A stretch of DNA of 64,000 nt, from contig CM024174.1 in assembly GCA_013433145.1 (NCBI GenBank), forward strand, positions 6,604,336-6,668,335, read 5' to 3'. Within the stretch, counting starts at the first letter, position 1. Each line of letters begins with the position of its first letter. Under the pieces are notes generated by a model. It was not told where the DNA came from and ran no database searches. It saw nothing but the letters and a program-made list of their open reading frames with translations. Of this stretch, positions 39,307 to 50,866 are shown in pieces. Made by a program: the position numbers and the translations under genes. The DNA comes from Ascaris suum (taxonomy: Eukaryota > Nematoda > Chromadorea > Rhabditida > Ascarididae).

Positions 39307-40863
39307 ACCTCTCATCCTAGACATCCAGTACGCGTCTTGGAGATAAGTTGATTAGTGTAATGGCGTTCATCATCAAGTGATATCAAGGGCACATATTATG
39401 TCTGTAATAACTTAGGTAAGCCACTGCGTCAGTGGAAAAGGAGAAGGGGGTGAGTTTGAAATGCTTCTGAAATGTGCGTTTAATGTATACTCGTGGGAAA
39501 ACAAATGTCGCTGAATCAAATATCCGTTGACCAAACATCTGCTGTTTATACATCAGCACGTGTTTATGAAAGCGAATATTTAGTGTTTGTATGTTTGTTT
39601 CGTTCCACATTCCATACTTTAACACGTGTATAAACCCTCTATAGCATGGCATCTTCTCAGAGTCATCCATCTGAGGCGTAGTCAGTTGGCACTGTTGCAC
39701 GAAAATGCAGCCCGCGACTTAGGGTTCCCACCATTCCATATTTTCAATGCAGTTCTGCAACTGTTTATTTGCGGAGCGCAACAGAAAATTGGTAGGTATA
39801 GTGTGCACTGTTGGATGACTTCACTTACTATTTTTACTTTGATCGTAAACGTTTGCCAGAAAATTTTATTCCTCGGACCACAAGACACAACTCTTTTTTC
39901 AAACGAGTTATGCGAACAATCGCTCAAAGCAGTTAAAATATGCGTATTATTCTCTTTTGTTTCATTATTTGATGATAATTTTCGAAAACCATTGGCCAAC
40001 TAAGCGAAATACAAACGCATCTGTCTTATAAACAGGTATGATTCTGGCTTGAAGAGTAATTCTATACTTGTCTAATTATTTGAATAGGTATTCAATATGT
40101 GCATGGTTCGTTGAAAATCACCTCATTTCAGAATACCATTTTTCGTTGGGATTGATTTGAGTTGCCAATGTCGCAGTCTTCTTTATTGCTGATATTTCGT
40201 GAGGCGCTTTTGCAAGCTTGTTTTGCAATACACCATTATTGCAATCTGTTGCATATTCACATACATATGTTTCAATTCTGTACAATGTTTCGCATTAATC
40301 CATCGCTTTGAAAGACATATATACATGTATAGTACACATTTATCCGAAATGGGATAACGTACATATATGTAATTTGGACGGCGAGAAGGAAAAAAACGTT
40401 CGCAAAGGTTTTTGCGCGAATTGACACCAAGTAGTTGAGAGCAACAAAGGTGTGTTGGTCAACGGATCAAATGGTCGAAAATTTGGAGGTGAAAAGAATT
40501 TCGATGCATTTAACACAGGTCAGATTTGCATCTTACATCAGTCATTTTGAAACCCCCTTGCTTGGTGAGTTGAGTGGGTAACAAAAGCGCGTTTAATGGC
40601 AAATCCCGTGACATGTTCCTCCACTTCTCTGCTTATGAATATCGTTGCATTCAATGTTTTGATTCTTATAGATTTTGCTGCTATGTAATGTTGCTCAGAC
40701 AGCGATGCTTCTACAAACGCAGATTCTTTAGTTCGCGTGTTCTGCTTCCGAAAGTCAGTGCATGTGCGCCTATAAGAAAATGATGGAAGAGGGGAATATG
40801 GAGATGATGAAGTCTTCGCGCAGTGCCCATATTGATTTTAAACAGGTGTTATAACTTCTTTGT

Positions 40864-40937
40864 GATAACGCTTCGGTCGGAAATTATCATACCATCGCGA
40901 TAATGCTTCAGCGAGATATTATCACTCCGTGCGATAA
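40864..40937. promoter_or_regulatory. cluster of five alternating GATAA/TTATC sites in a degenerate 35-bp tandem repeat
   Basis: GATAA cores lie at 40864, 40899 and 40933, and TTATC cores at 40884 and 40919, in strictly alternating orientation. The unit from GATAAC... to ...CATCGC (35 bp) is followed by a diverged 34-bp copy and the start of a third. Neighbouring cores can also pair as hairpins. GATAA is the core of GATA-factor sites, which drive gut genes in nematodes, so this may be an enhancer, or the subterminal repeats of a DNA transposon. Confidence 0.45.
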
Positions 40938-40969
40938 TATATGCAAGTGCACCATCCACAACTGCCCCA

Positions 40970-40981
40970 CCCCCCCCCCCC
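40970..40981 (-). repeat. C12 run
   Basis: Twelve consecutive C within a C-rich stretch (40965-40999), just right of the GATAA/TTATC cluster. Confidence 0.9.
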
Positions 40982-40999
40982 TCCACCAATTCCTCCCCC

Positions 41000-43900
41000 C
41001 ACTCATCTATAAAGGACGCGTTGTTTATAATATTATTGATCGTGGTGATATTTGAATTAACACTAACAATACTAGCCCTTACAAGCAGCTGCATCTCAAT
41101 AACCTTACATATGCTATATGCTCTGATTAGATCAAGAGTGCATAGGAAATTGGAATACCGACGAAGTTTGAATTCCTTTCGCTTAGCGCTTCAGCTTCAC
41201 AATTTGCAATGTTGCTGCGTCAGTCCTGCAGTCTCTCAGCTGTTTTTCCAACCGATTTTTCTACCAAGAGAGGTATATCTGGTCGGCGAAGTGGTTGATA
41301 CTTCAAAGCCGTACGTTTGGTTGAAACTTATTATAAGAGGTCAATGTTTGCTAACCATATCGTCACGTCGACATATTTTTTTAGCTGCAGTTAACCATGT
41401 ATCCGTCATAAGAGTTTAAATCTAATATTTATTATACTAGAATTAGAGAGAATCGAGTTGTCAGCAATATGTGGAACTTACTAGACAGTTGAGGCATGAA
41501 ATATCATGGAAGCAGGAAATGGCAAAGTTTAGTTTGAGTTCGAGAGCTTGTGGGAAAGCCGCATTTTTAAGCGTATTATGTTGCGGGTACTAAGCAACGA
41601 GTGAAGCAGCATTTTGCAAATGCGAGCGTTCTAAAGGAAGCAATTCAATGCTAGGACTATATCGCCTGAAATGAGGCATGCTTCCACTCTCGTGATTTCC
41701 TGCTACGACAATCCGTATCATCGTATGGATTCATTTCGCCGGCAGTTTTGGGGGGATGCACTGGAATTTATTTCTGCACTCTTCGTTCTGTCACATCGTA
41801 GCGAATTGCAGCGCATTTTTATAAATTTATTGGCTGATTTCGATCTGCATTATTGCCACCAATAATTACGGTGAGTTTTGACGTCCTTGTACAGCTAAGC
41901 AATATACGCCTAGGAATAGTCATAGATGCACTAAACATTCTGTATATCGTCGAAGTTCGTGTCGAATATGCAAATCTATAATTAAGTGGCACAACGCCCG
42001 TTTGTATGGGAACAGCCATATATTTTAACGTCCGATAACGAGCCCACTGGAAGCAATCTTTGCCTAAGTTGCTTTTTTGCCTATTGGTGTAGACACTCAA
42101 CTATCACGTTCGAAGGTGCATGGTCTAATCAAGTTTAACCTATAGTAATGTATGAAGTGGGCGCCGCCTACGAACAATTCTGGAATTGACATCGAACAGT
42201 TTTAATAGCAAATGTTTTTTCCAGTTATAAGTAGAAAAGTTATTCAAGCAGAAATACTTTGCAAATTACATTTTCTTATCGTTCCATAATGTTTTCTCTG
42301 TACTTTATATAATTTCTCATTAATAGAAGCACAATTCCTTTTTATTTATATGTAATTTGCCCCTACAGTTATTCAGGGAAGCTACACTGATGCCGTCATA
42401 ATTTACTAATGGGACTCTACTAGCATGAAATTTCGTTTCTTGAGGGCAATAATACTTCTTGTTCTGATTTGCAATAATTTACGAAGAGCTTCTGCTAACG
42501 GTCGATTTGAGACAATTATTTTATTTTTATTGTGTTATAGCCAAAAACACAGCAAAATAATCTGAGATGTTTTATAGCCAAATATCAATGAAACTGTTGA
42601 GTTGGCAGAGAGAACAAATCTGTTGCCAAGCTTTCTTTCGTTTTCTTTTTTTTGCATCTGGTTGAATCGATGGATGCTGTTGCAAGAAATACATAGTTTT
42701 CAAGCCTGCCTGGTGCGCTTTTCCATTTCTTTTCTTCGCCACCCGTTGTGCTTTCATAATACTGTGCGACAATTAAATGTGTATGTTATTTTCTTATAAA
42801 AGAATAGAATTGTTCACTTTACTTTAAAGCCCATTTGTCGAGTCATTCGCGCAATGCGAGGGCTGAGATGTTGAGACGTGAACTGAAAAATTTCTCACTT
42901 GATTGGATTATTTGATGAACTTAGTTGCTGGAGTCATTCACCTGGGAATTACTTCAGCGGGTTGATCTGATAATGTTCCGAATAAACTGCACTTGCTTCA
43001 TCTCCGCGTTGCAATTAGCAGCCTTTCGTTAATCACGAGTAAAGCAACGTTGTTGTTCTCTCGATGAGTGTGCCTTCCGTTCACCACTTATGAAAATGAA
43101 AGATTTTTTACGAGGTGCCTCAAAAATTTGTAAGAAAGCCTCATTCACTCATGAAAGTTGTTGCACGCATTGCGGCACATTTGCATTGATATTTGTTGTC
43201 TTTCGTCCCCATTGGATGCTCTAGTTTAGTACGCAGTTGCAAAGTGCATCACGCCAACATATTGTCTATTTACGTGTGCGTGTGTGTGTCCGTGTCGTCA
43301 CTGCTGCGCTTGTATTATGGGGTCGAGTGAAACTGGAGTTGATGAAATTATGCCATGCATAATTTACAGCTTAGGATGACACTTATAGCAATGTTCAGGC
43401 CATTTTATCACTTCGAAAGGTGTTCTAAGCGCTTAACAAAAATGTATAGAAGGGAATTTAATACCTGTCGCACTGTATTTTACAACCGATCGAATCGGAA
43501 GAAGCGGTTTTTGGCAAAGTTTTTTGAGGTGGATGGTCGAATATTTTTATGAACTCATTATTTTGCATATTTTGTTATTTACTGGCGATCTATGAGAGTG
43601 GTTGATTTGATCGGCATGCTTCGCCATTTCACTAGGAATATTATAGCATGTACTAAGAGCACAACAACGCAGAACAAAGGCGGTGTTGAAAGCCAAAATA
43701 CGAAAGAACAGGCATCGTCATATATGGGGGGGAGTGGGATTCATTAGAGAGTGCGAATAAATCGACCCTTAACGAGTTATGCATATAAGAGCGTTGTCCG
43801 CACTTCAACAACAGGGCGATAACTTAATGTTGGCTCAAACAACTCTGCACTGAAACGACTTTGAGACTAATCTAAACAGACAAGTTCTTTAACAGCGCTC

Positions 43901-44570
43901 GAAACGTTACAGCTTGGAGTAGATGAAAATATCATAAAGTGTCAAATCCGAGAAACCACTTGCTCTCAGATGACATTCACTGGATGGTGTTCTGGCTGTT
44001 CTTTGCGAAAAGGATTTAAAGCTTGCAAGTTTGAATATTTGCAGTGTTATCTGTAGTAGTTTTGACGATACGGTGTTTTTCCTATTAGCTGCTATGAAAG
44101 CTTTCCCGATTCTCTGTGTGGTTATGTTTTTAACTGGACGGATTTGTTAGCGATGCGAATGAAACACATTCTTGCATGTCAGTTAGCATTTTTTTTCATC
44201 ACCACAATTATGCTATTCGCCATGCCGCATATGCAGAAAAGCCCTCCAACCGTTATTGCAGAACGCTAATGGAAGTAAACTGCTTGCGCCACCATAATCT
44301 AGCTGCTTTCATATTAAAACAGGATTTGCCGATCTGGCTTTTCGGTGAAAAACACATACTTGCAGTTGAAACGTCAGTCTCATTTACGGTCGTTGATAGG
44401 ATCTTCTTTCTTTTTTAAGCTTTTTCTGTTTTTAGGAAGCAATCAAATAGGAGTGTATTACGTTTAATATTTTCTCGTTTGATGTTCTGATAAAACTTTG
44501 TTGCGTTATGATGATGAGTGATCATAATGAGGCTTAAGTTATTATCGGAGCTTGTTGTGGGACGCTCGTT
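41000..44570. other. AT-rich stretch, nothing recognised
   Basis: One plus-strand open frame of 132 codons with a hydrophobic start (41021-41419) is within chance length for this window. No gene is supported. Confidence 0.45.
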
Positions 44571-44759
44571 AAAGTGGGCAAGAGCCATGGCAGCGAGTGT
44601 CGCACATTTCAACCTTGCGCATTCGATAATAACCGCTCACCTATGCATATGCTTTGCTGCAAAAGGTTTCCATCGTACTATAACTTATCGATCAACCCAC
44701 ATCGACTGTTCGAGTTGGTCGCTTCCCACTCAACAGAGGGGAACAGCCACAAATTTCAG

Positions 44760-44913
44760 CTTTTCCGAAAAACAAGTCGTAATCAAGCGGCAAAAAACAC
44801 TCGAAAAATCGGTGCTTTCAAAAGCCTCGAAGGAAACTTATTGGAAAACACAACGGTTTCGGCAACTTCGGACCCCTTTCCATTCAAAATAACCGTTCAT
44901 AGTTTTATAGGCA
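44760..44913 (+). CDS. possible alternative 5' exon (upstream of sipa-1)
   Basis: A 154-nt block is bounded by a good acceptor (CACAAATTTCAG) and a good donor (GTAAGTGAG). It is open in one frame: LFRKTSRNQAAKNTRKIGAF, then KSLEGNLLENTTVSATSDPF, then HSFIG. It leaves one nucleotide over, as sipa-1 exon 1 does, so it could splice to exon 2 at 49615 in frame. The frame extends 5' without a stop back to an ATG near 44574. I do not recognise the peptide. It could be an alternative promoter isoform, an exon of another gene, or chance. Confidence 0.3.
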
Positions 44914-47817
44914 GTAAGTGAGCAAGCATTTTCAGTAACACCATCACTCTAATTTCAGCGCTATTATCGAACATAAAAGGCCTCAGGTAGCTTGTCAGTT
45001 AGTTGACCACAAATTTCAGCTGCAAGTGGCGAGTCATAAAATTTTCAGGGAACTAAAATCGGGAAGGGAATGAGTTACACTGATGTGTCGCTCATCTTTG
45101 GCGAATTCACTGAACTGCCGAATTTATTAGTTTCTTGTTGCGAACAATGCAAACGTCAAAATTGCTACTGAAGTCGAAATGAAGCCGTCGATGCATCCTG
45201 CTAGCTGTATATTAATTACGCTAAATATCGAAGAAAACTCATACGTGTTTGCAGATTCGCAAATTTCTATTCGTTTGTGCGCCTATAAAGCTCTTGCAAG
45301 TTTCCGCAGGGTCGATCCCTGAGACAGTTGTATATGTGTGTTTATTTGTCCATCTGTTTTCGCTAGTTTTAGATCACACAACGCAATATATGATGATGCG
45401 ATTTTGTGGATCTGGCTCCAAGAATATATGTTGAATTTCATTCACACCTCAGTTCGGATTGGTCGTCTAGTTGAGTACCTACATCTAGACCAATGCTGAA
45501 TTTCTTCTGCAAAATGTTCGTTTGTATAGTGATACAGTCTACTATGGAGCGCGATTTGATCTCCTGCAAAGTGCAATGCAAATTTTAGATCTGTTTGAGC
45601 GTCTCAAATTCTTTTCAAATTTAAGGATCAGCTGGATCGTATCGTAGGATTCACTCTGTAATATAAGATTATACTTACTAAATCTCTTAGCTGTAGCTCA
45701 GCGATCCTCGAATTAAGAATAGCGGACACGTTCATTACCACGATGTACCATCGCATGCTTTCCAAATGCGAACTTGCAAAACAACGCATAAGAACGAATG
45801 TTTAGTGAAGACAATTTGTGCGTGTGGTCGATCACGCACAGAAAAAAGAAATGAGGCACTATTTTACTGCTTTTTTTAAAATTTCGATGCAGGCGATGTT
45901 TTAATGGTTGCGATAAAAAAGAAGCATATCGCGCTGCGAATTCTCCCTTGGCCAGCTTTATTGGCTGTCGGCTTGATGTTGGTGCAAATTGTACATTATA
46001 AGAGTTCGATCGGTGGCAGCATTTAATTGCTGAGGATGTTGAGTCCGGGTAAATGATTCGCTAGTGTGCCACGCCTGTCATCTGACTCGTTCCCTGCGAA
46101 TGTTTTCCGCTGAGTTCGTGCAAAAGATTTGTTCACCGTCCGTCACGTTCCGTAACGGAGCAGTGCAATACTAACTTTAGAAATTAGTATGTTGCGAATG
46201 CAGCAAAATGTTGTTCCGACCTGTTCTATCTCCAATTCCATCTCCTCCACTCTCTCTCCCCCTCCTCACATTCCACCCCATCTGTGCCGCACTCTCCCGT
46301 TTCCGTTCACCTTCTGTTTTTTTGTTTGAGTAGCTTGATTAATATGAATAAAGAAAATTGCGTATAGCAATGGAGATGAATGTCTTGATAGGAAAACCAG
46401 CAAAGACATTAGCATAAATGACATCACGTTAGCATATAACATTCAACACCATATCTGCATGGAGAATGAGCGTTCTAGTCTGCGCCGAACAATAGCACAA
46501 ACACCATCAATCCGATGAAGTCGTACCAATGCAAAAAATGTGGATAACTCAGCCAGTATATTGTATAATGCCATATAACAAGGCATATCGGAATGTCAGA
46601 AACCAGCATGTTAAGTGCTCTATTACAGATGGAATGCACGTGAGGTAGGGAAGGGGTATATTTGGCGTCTGATAGATTAAATTAGAGACAGCTCTCATGC
46701 TGAATGAATCAAGGCAGCTCTTAAAAACTGAAATGTGCTATTTTTCGACAAAATTTCGAACAAGTTTGTTTCAGATAAGGTAGTTCTGAACTGAAGGCTA
46801 TGAAAGACTTTATTGGTGGAGAAGCTTTGACGTCTCAACTATGCTTTTGACGGTTGTCCGAAACATTTATACAGATTAGGTAGAGAAGTGGACCTAGGTA
46901 AATACAACGGCATCTTGGCTTTCAAGAGTTGAATCACTTAGCGAGCAACGTTCTTCCCCCATCTTGGTGAACATTCCCGTATGGAATCAGAAATCGGTTA
47001 TCCTTTTCGCCTTTAAGGAAATCCTTCTATTCGAAATTTTTCTGCCTCGTAGTTTGTGGAGGGCACATTTTAGGGCAAAGTGCCCAATATCGTAGGTAAG
47101 GCGGCTATTATTATGGAACGCTATTAATAGGCCTAAGACGTAGAGCATGAGGGGATTTTTGGTATATGTGTGAGTGCACATGTCTGTCCAAGAACGAGTT
47201 GTAAATGCTGCAATGAATCCACTTCTCGAAGATCATATTACACTTCGAGCTTAAGCGGTATTCAACAAATCTATTGGATGCTGCTTCCAATAATGGCTGA
47301 CAACTCTGCACGGTACACTTCTATCCGAAAGCGACCCCTTCCCTTGACCTTATTTTTAGTGGATCTCATTGCAAGGTTTTTCCTTCCTTTAAGACTGAAA
47401 AGAATGGCATTAGAAAGCTTCTCCGTAATGAAAGGATTGCGTCTCTGTACAATTGCATAAGAGGAAATCTCCATAAGTGGATTGCATCTTTGCACGATTG
47501 CAAGGATGCAGGTGTGCATGTTGGTTTAGCAGTTTTATGAGTGTGCTTTCCAGTAAATCGCTAGCGAGGCGATCTGGATATGAGACATCGAGAGGACTGG
47601 TTTCGAATGCGTTCGTTGTTATGCGGTCGAATTGTTCGAGTTTTGTTTTGTGTTATCAGTAGTGCTTTTCCTTGCTTCAGCATGTCGGGTATTTCCACGT
47701 CACGCTTGTGCTGTCGTTAGCCGTTTGGTTAGTGCCGAGTAGAGAGAAAGAGAGAGACAAAGAGACGCCGAAAGTCCTAGAACGCACCGCTGCACCTCGC
47801 TCGCACCTCACCCATTC
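44914..47817. other. upstream region of sipa-1
   Basis: No coding exon recognised. A pyrimidine-rich tract lies at about 46229-46320. A local direct repeat (GGATTGC...ATTGCA at 47434-47457 and 47479-47503) and a purine-rich GAGA stretch (about 47741-47766) precede the first sipa-1 ATG. No clear TATA box or spliced-leader site was found. Confidence 0.4.
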
Positions 47818-50800
47818 ATGGAAGGAGGAGGACAGTCATCTGATATGTGCTGTAGTGCAACCGCCCGTGCACTCGACCTCTTCAACCGACGTGGTTCACT
47901 GTTGGCTGTCGCTCTTGGCGGTAAGTAAATTTGATGGTATGCTAGGTCTTAGTGTGCGTAAGAGGGGAAGAACGATGTGGGGAGGGTGGAGGGGATTGTG
48001 AGGTGTCGTGTATGCAACTTATGGAATTGTTTCCTGGTTGTGACGATGGGATTTACAAGTGTCGGAGTAGTGGCGTGTTTAGGCAATAGTGCATGTTGAC
48101 TTTGAGTTGTTGTCTGTTTTTACTTCTCTTTGTTGAGGATAAACTGCAGTGAAGTATTTCGATATTGACTAGTGTGATGCTCGACGAAACTTTCAGCAAA
48201 CATTCCGCATCCATAACGCTCTTTTTCTTGCTTGATCTCTAGTGGATTTCTTGTCACCTATTTTTCAATTTGTGGAATAGCATATCGTAACCGCCTTTCA
48301 TTAACACATTAATATTATAGTAGATTAGGGCTCGTTCACATTCAGCTCATGAAGACATGTGTCTGTTCCTTTTATGCCTCACACCTATACACTGTAATCA
48401 ACTTGAGCATAATGCGATTTGACCAAGCAGTTTGTTCGTATAGTTCAGAAATGCGTTCCCCTGGTTAGATATTCAAGTCCCTCATCTTATTGTTTTCGGA
48501 TGTCGAAATTTTACTAGTTACGTTTCACTCATAAGGAACCCAAGTTTCTCAATGATGTGATGCAATGGAACGTGCGAGGGCATTGTTTATTTACCTTTCA
48601 CCACCGGTTTGGTGTATATTTACGTGCTGTTCAGTGGTGCCAACATAACTTCTGCTGTTCTCATCTACTAGATAGCAGTGTAAGTAGATGAAAACCAGGA
48701 AGCTGTACAATGAAGCACGCTCCTCTTATTCCAGCGCAAGAGCTATTATTTTAAAACTCGCAATCGTATATGCTTTCCTTCTTTCAAATATTTTCAGTTT
48801 TCTGAAGTCCACTGTAGTCCATAAAAAGTTGCCGACAGTTTGAGCATTTGTTTTACTGTTATACATAGTTTTGTGTTAAATTTATATCCTATTAAGTTGG
48901 CATTACTAATCATTTTCTGAGAGTTTCTGCTTAGTTGCTCGCATTATGACGATGTTTTGTCTGTGTGGGTAAATTTGTATGTTTTTTGTTTGTCCGTCCG
49001 AGGATATTAATTTTGAAAACATTGAAGCTAGATTGCGAAATTCATAACTTTTAATATACACCATAAACTTTCTGTACTCTTTTCCCTATTGATCTGCCAG
49101 CTTTTGAAGGAGTTATAGAAATTTAAAGGCGGAAAATTGCACGTTGTCAGTCGATTTTTTATTTACACCGGTCGCATTACAACAGACACTGCCTTTTCTA
49201 GAAGGTTTGTGCTAGAGTTTTTAATATATGAAGTTTGTGCTGATTAACTAATATATGAATGGATTATTTTACACACCTGTTATTTGTTGACGGCTTACGA
49301 AACTGGCTGGCCAGGTAGGCAAGCACAAAAGCAGCTGGCACACTTATCCGTTTGTTATTTTATTCTCGGCTTTCATTAGTACTGCACTTAGAGCCATTTT
49401 TTATAAGTTCAAACGTTGAAAAATACGTAGCGGCTTGATTCATTGGTAACACTTGCTTGCTTAACTGTTTACTTCTGCGCTGTTTTAACATCACTAGCTG
49501 CACTTTGATTTGAACATATGATGGAAAAGTTGTCATTGGCATGTAATGCCTCTCAAGAAATCGATGTTATTGGTACTGTATAACTGAAGCAGGTAAAGAC
49601 TTACCTAGTTACAGGTGGGAACAGTGAATCGCCGCTATCGCCGTCATGCACATCAACAAAAAGCGTCTCCTCATCAGGCACGGCGCACGCTTCTAGCGCG
49701 TTGCCCAGCCCAACCACCATGACATCCAGTGAGCAATGCTGTTTTCTAACTGAAATTTCATGCTCCACTCTTTAACGCATATTCGCACATTGTAGTGGAG
49801 CTGAATAAAAGCGGCCAGAACAGCCAAAACTTACCAAAGGCATTGATTGGATTGCAACCGCAATTCGATGGAAGCTGGATGTATTTCAAAGACGTTGTCT
49901 AGTTAACGACTGAGTGCTTTCCATGAAAATCAGATTTCAGTTACAGATGACGAAAGTGGAATTTTGCAAGCGGGCAAAACCGAAGTATTACTGACCGAAA
50001 TTTTGACTTGCAATTGAGGTGCAGTTGTTGGCTCGCATTACTATTGTGAAGGTAAACCTCACATAATGGACGCTACTTGCCGTTGAGCTTGTTGACGTTT
50101 TTCCTTATGAAAAGGAATATTCACAGCATCAATTAAGAGAGACGACCTTTTGCGAAGTCAGGAAGGGAAAAAGAATGAAAAATACAACGAACTATTAGAG
50201 GATAATGGTTGAACAGTTAGCCGTTTTTCCATACTTTTGCCATCGTTGGTCATGTCATGTCGGAAATGCACCAGGCTCAGCTTGCATCTCAATAATGTTA
50301 ATGCTGGTCTACCTAATGCCGCTTTGGCCAGATGTGCAAGCATCTGGACGGTGGCAAACTGAGCACCACAATTCTGGTTTTTTTGACGAGGCGGCAACTG
50401 CTTCAAGAGATGTGTTGATCGTTTGTGTCTGAGTCGATGAGTGGTCAATGCCGCCTAGCCCTCGTGTGAAGAAAACCTAAACATATTTTATTGCGTTTAT
50501 AACATCACTGCTCTAGGTTAGGTTCATTTTTGGTGTCAGACTGGGACCGGCTGCCTCGGCTGGTCTAAAGAGTTATATGTGCGAACATGAAGCTTTCTAC
50601 AAGCCGAAGGCGGCTGGCGTTAAAAGTCGACAAGGGAAAATGAAAGGGAGTATTTGCTTTATGATGGCTGTTTGTGGAACTGGAAACCCACCCAACTCAG
50701 TTGTCGTGTTGCATATTACGTCAAGTATTGCAGGTACTCTGCATAGTTTTGCTGCCGCCTCGACATCAACATCAACGGTCGTGTCGAATAACGTTGCAAA

Positions 50801-50866
50801 TGCAAGTGAACCACACTCCACCAATGAGGTCGATGTGGTCGCCCAAATGTCCATCGATCAAAACAA
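47818..50866 (+). CDS. sipa-1: sipa-1 N-terminal exons 1-4
   Basis: Exon 1 (47818-47920) begins [20 protein letters not shown] and ends at a consensus GTAAGT donor. Exon 2 (49615-49728) follows an ACAG acceptor and encodes a Ser/Thr/Pro-rich stretch ([20 protein letters not shown]). Exon 3 (49796-49880; starts [15 protein letters not shown], donor GTATTT, acceptor TTGTAG) is chosen because it alone restores phase between exons 2 and 4; its splice sites are weak. Exon 4 (50540-50866, 327 nt) starts after TGGTGTCAG and ends at GTAAAC. It encodes [20 protein letters not shown], then a Ser/Thr run, then [15 protein letters not shown]. This part matches no named domain. Disordered N-termini are usual in the SIPA1L family. 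Confidence 0.7.

Noticed and set aside
41021..41419. 132-codon open frame with a hydrophobic start, considered as a receptor fragment
   Set aside because: Only one membrane-like segment, no receptor motif and no paired splice sites.
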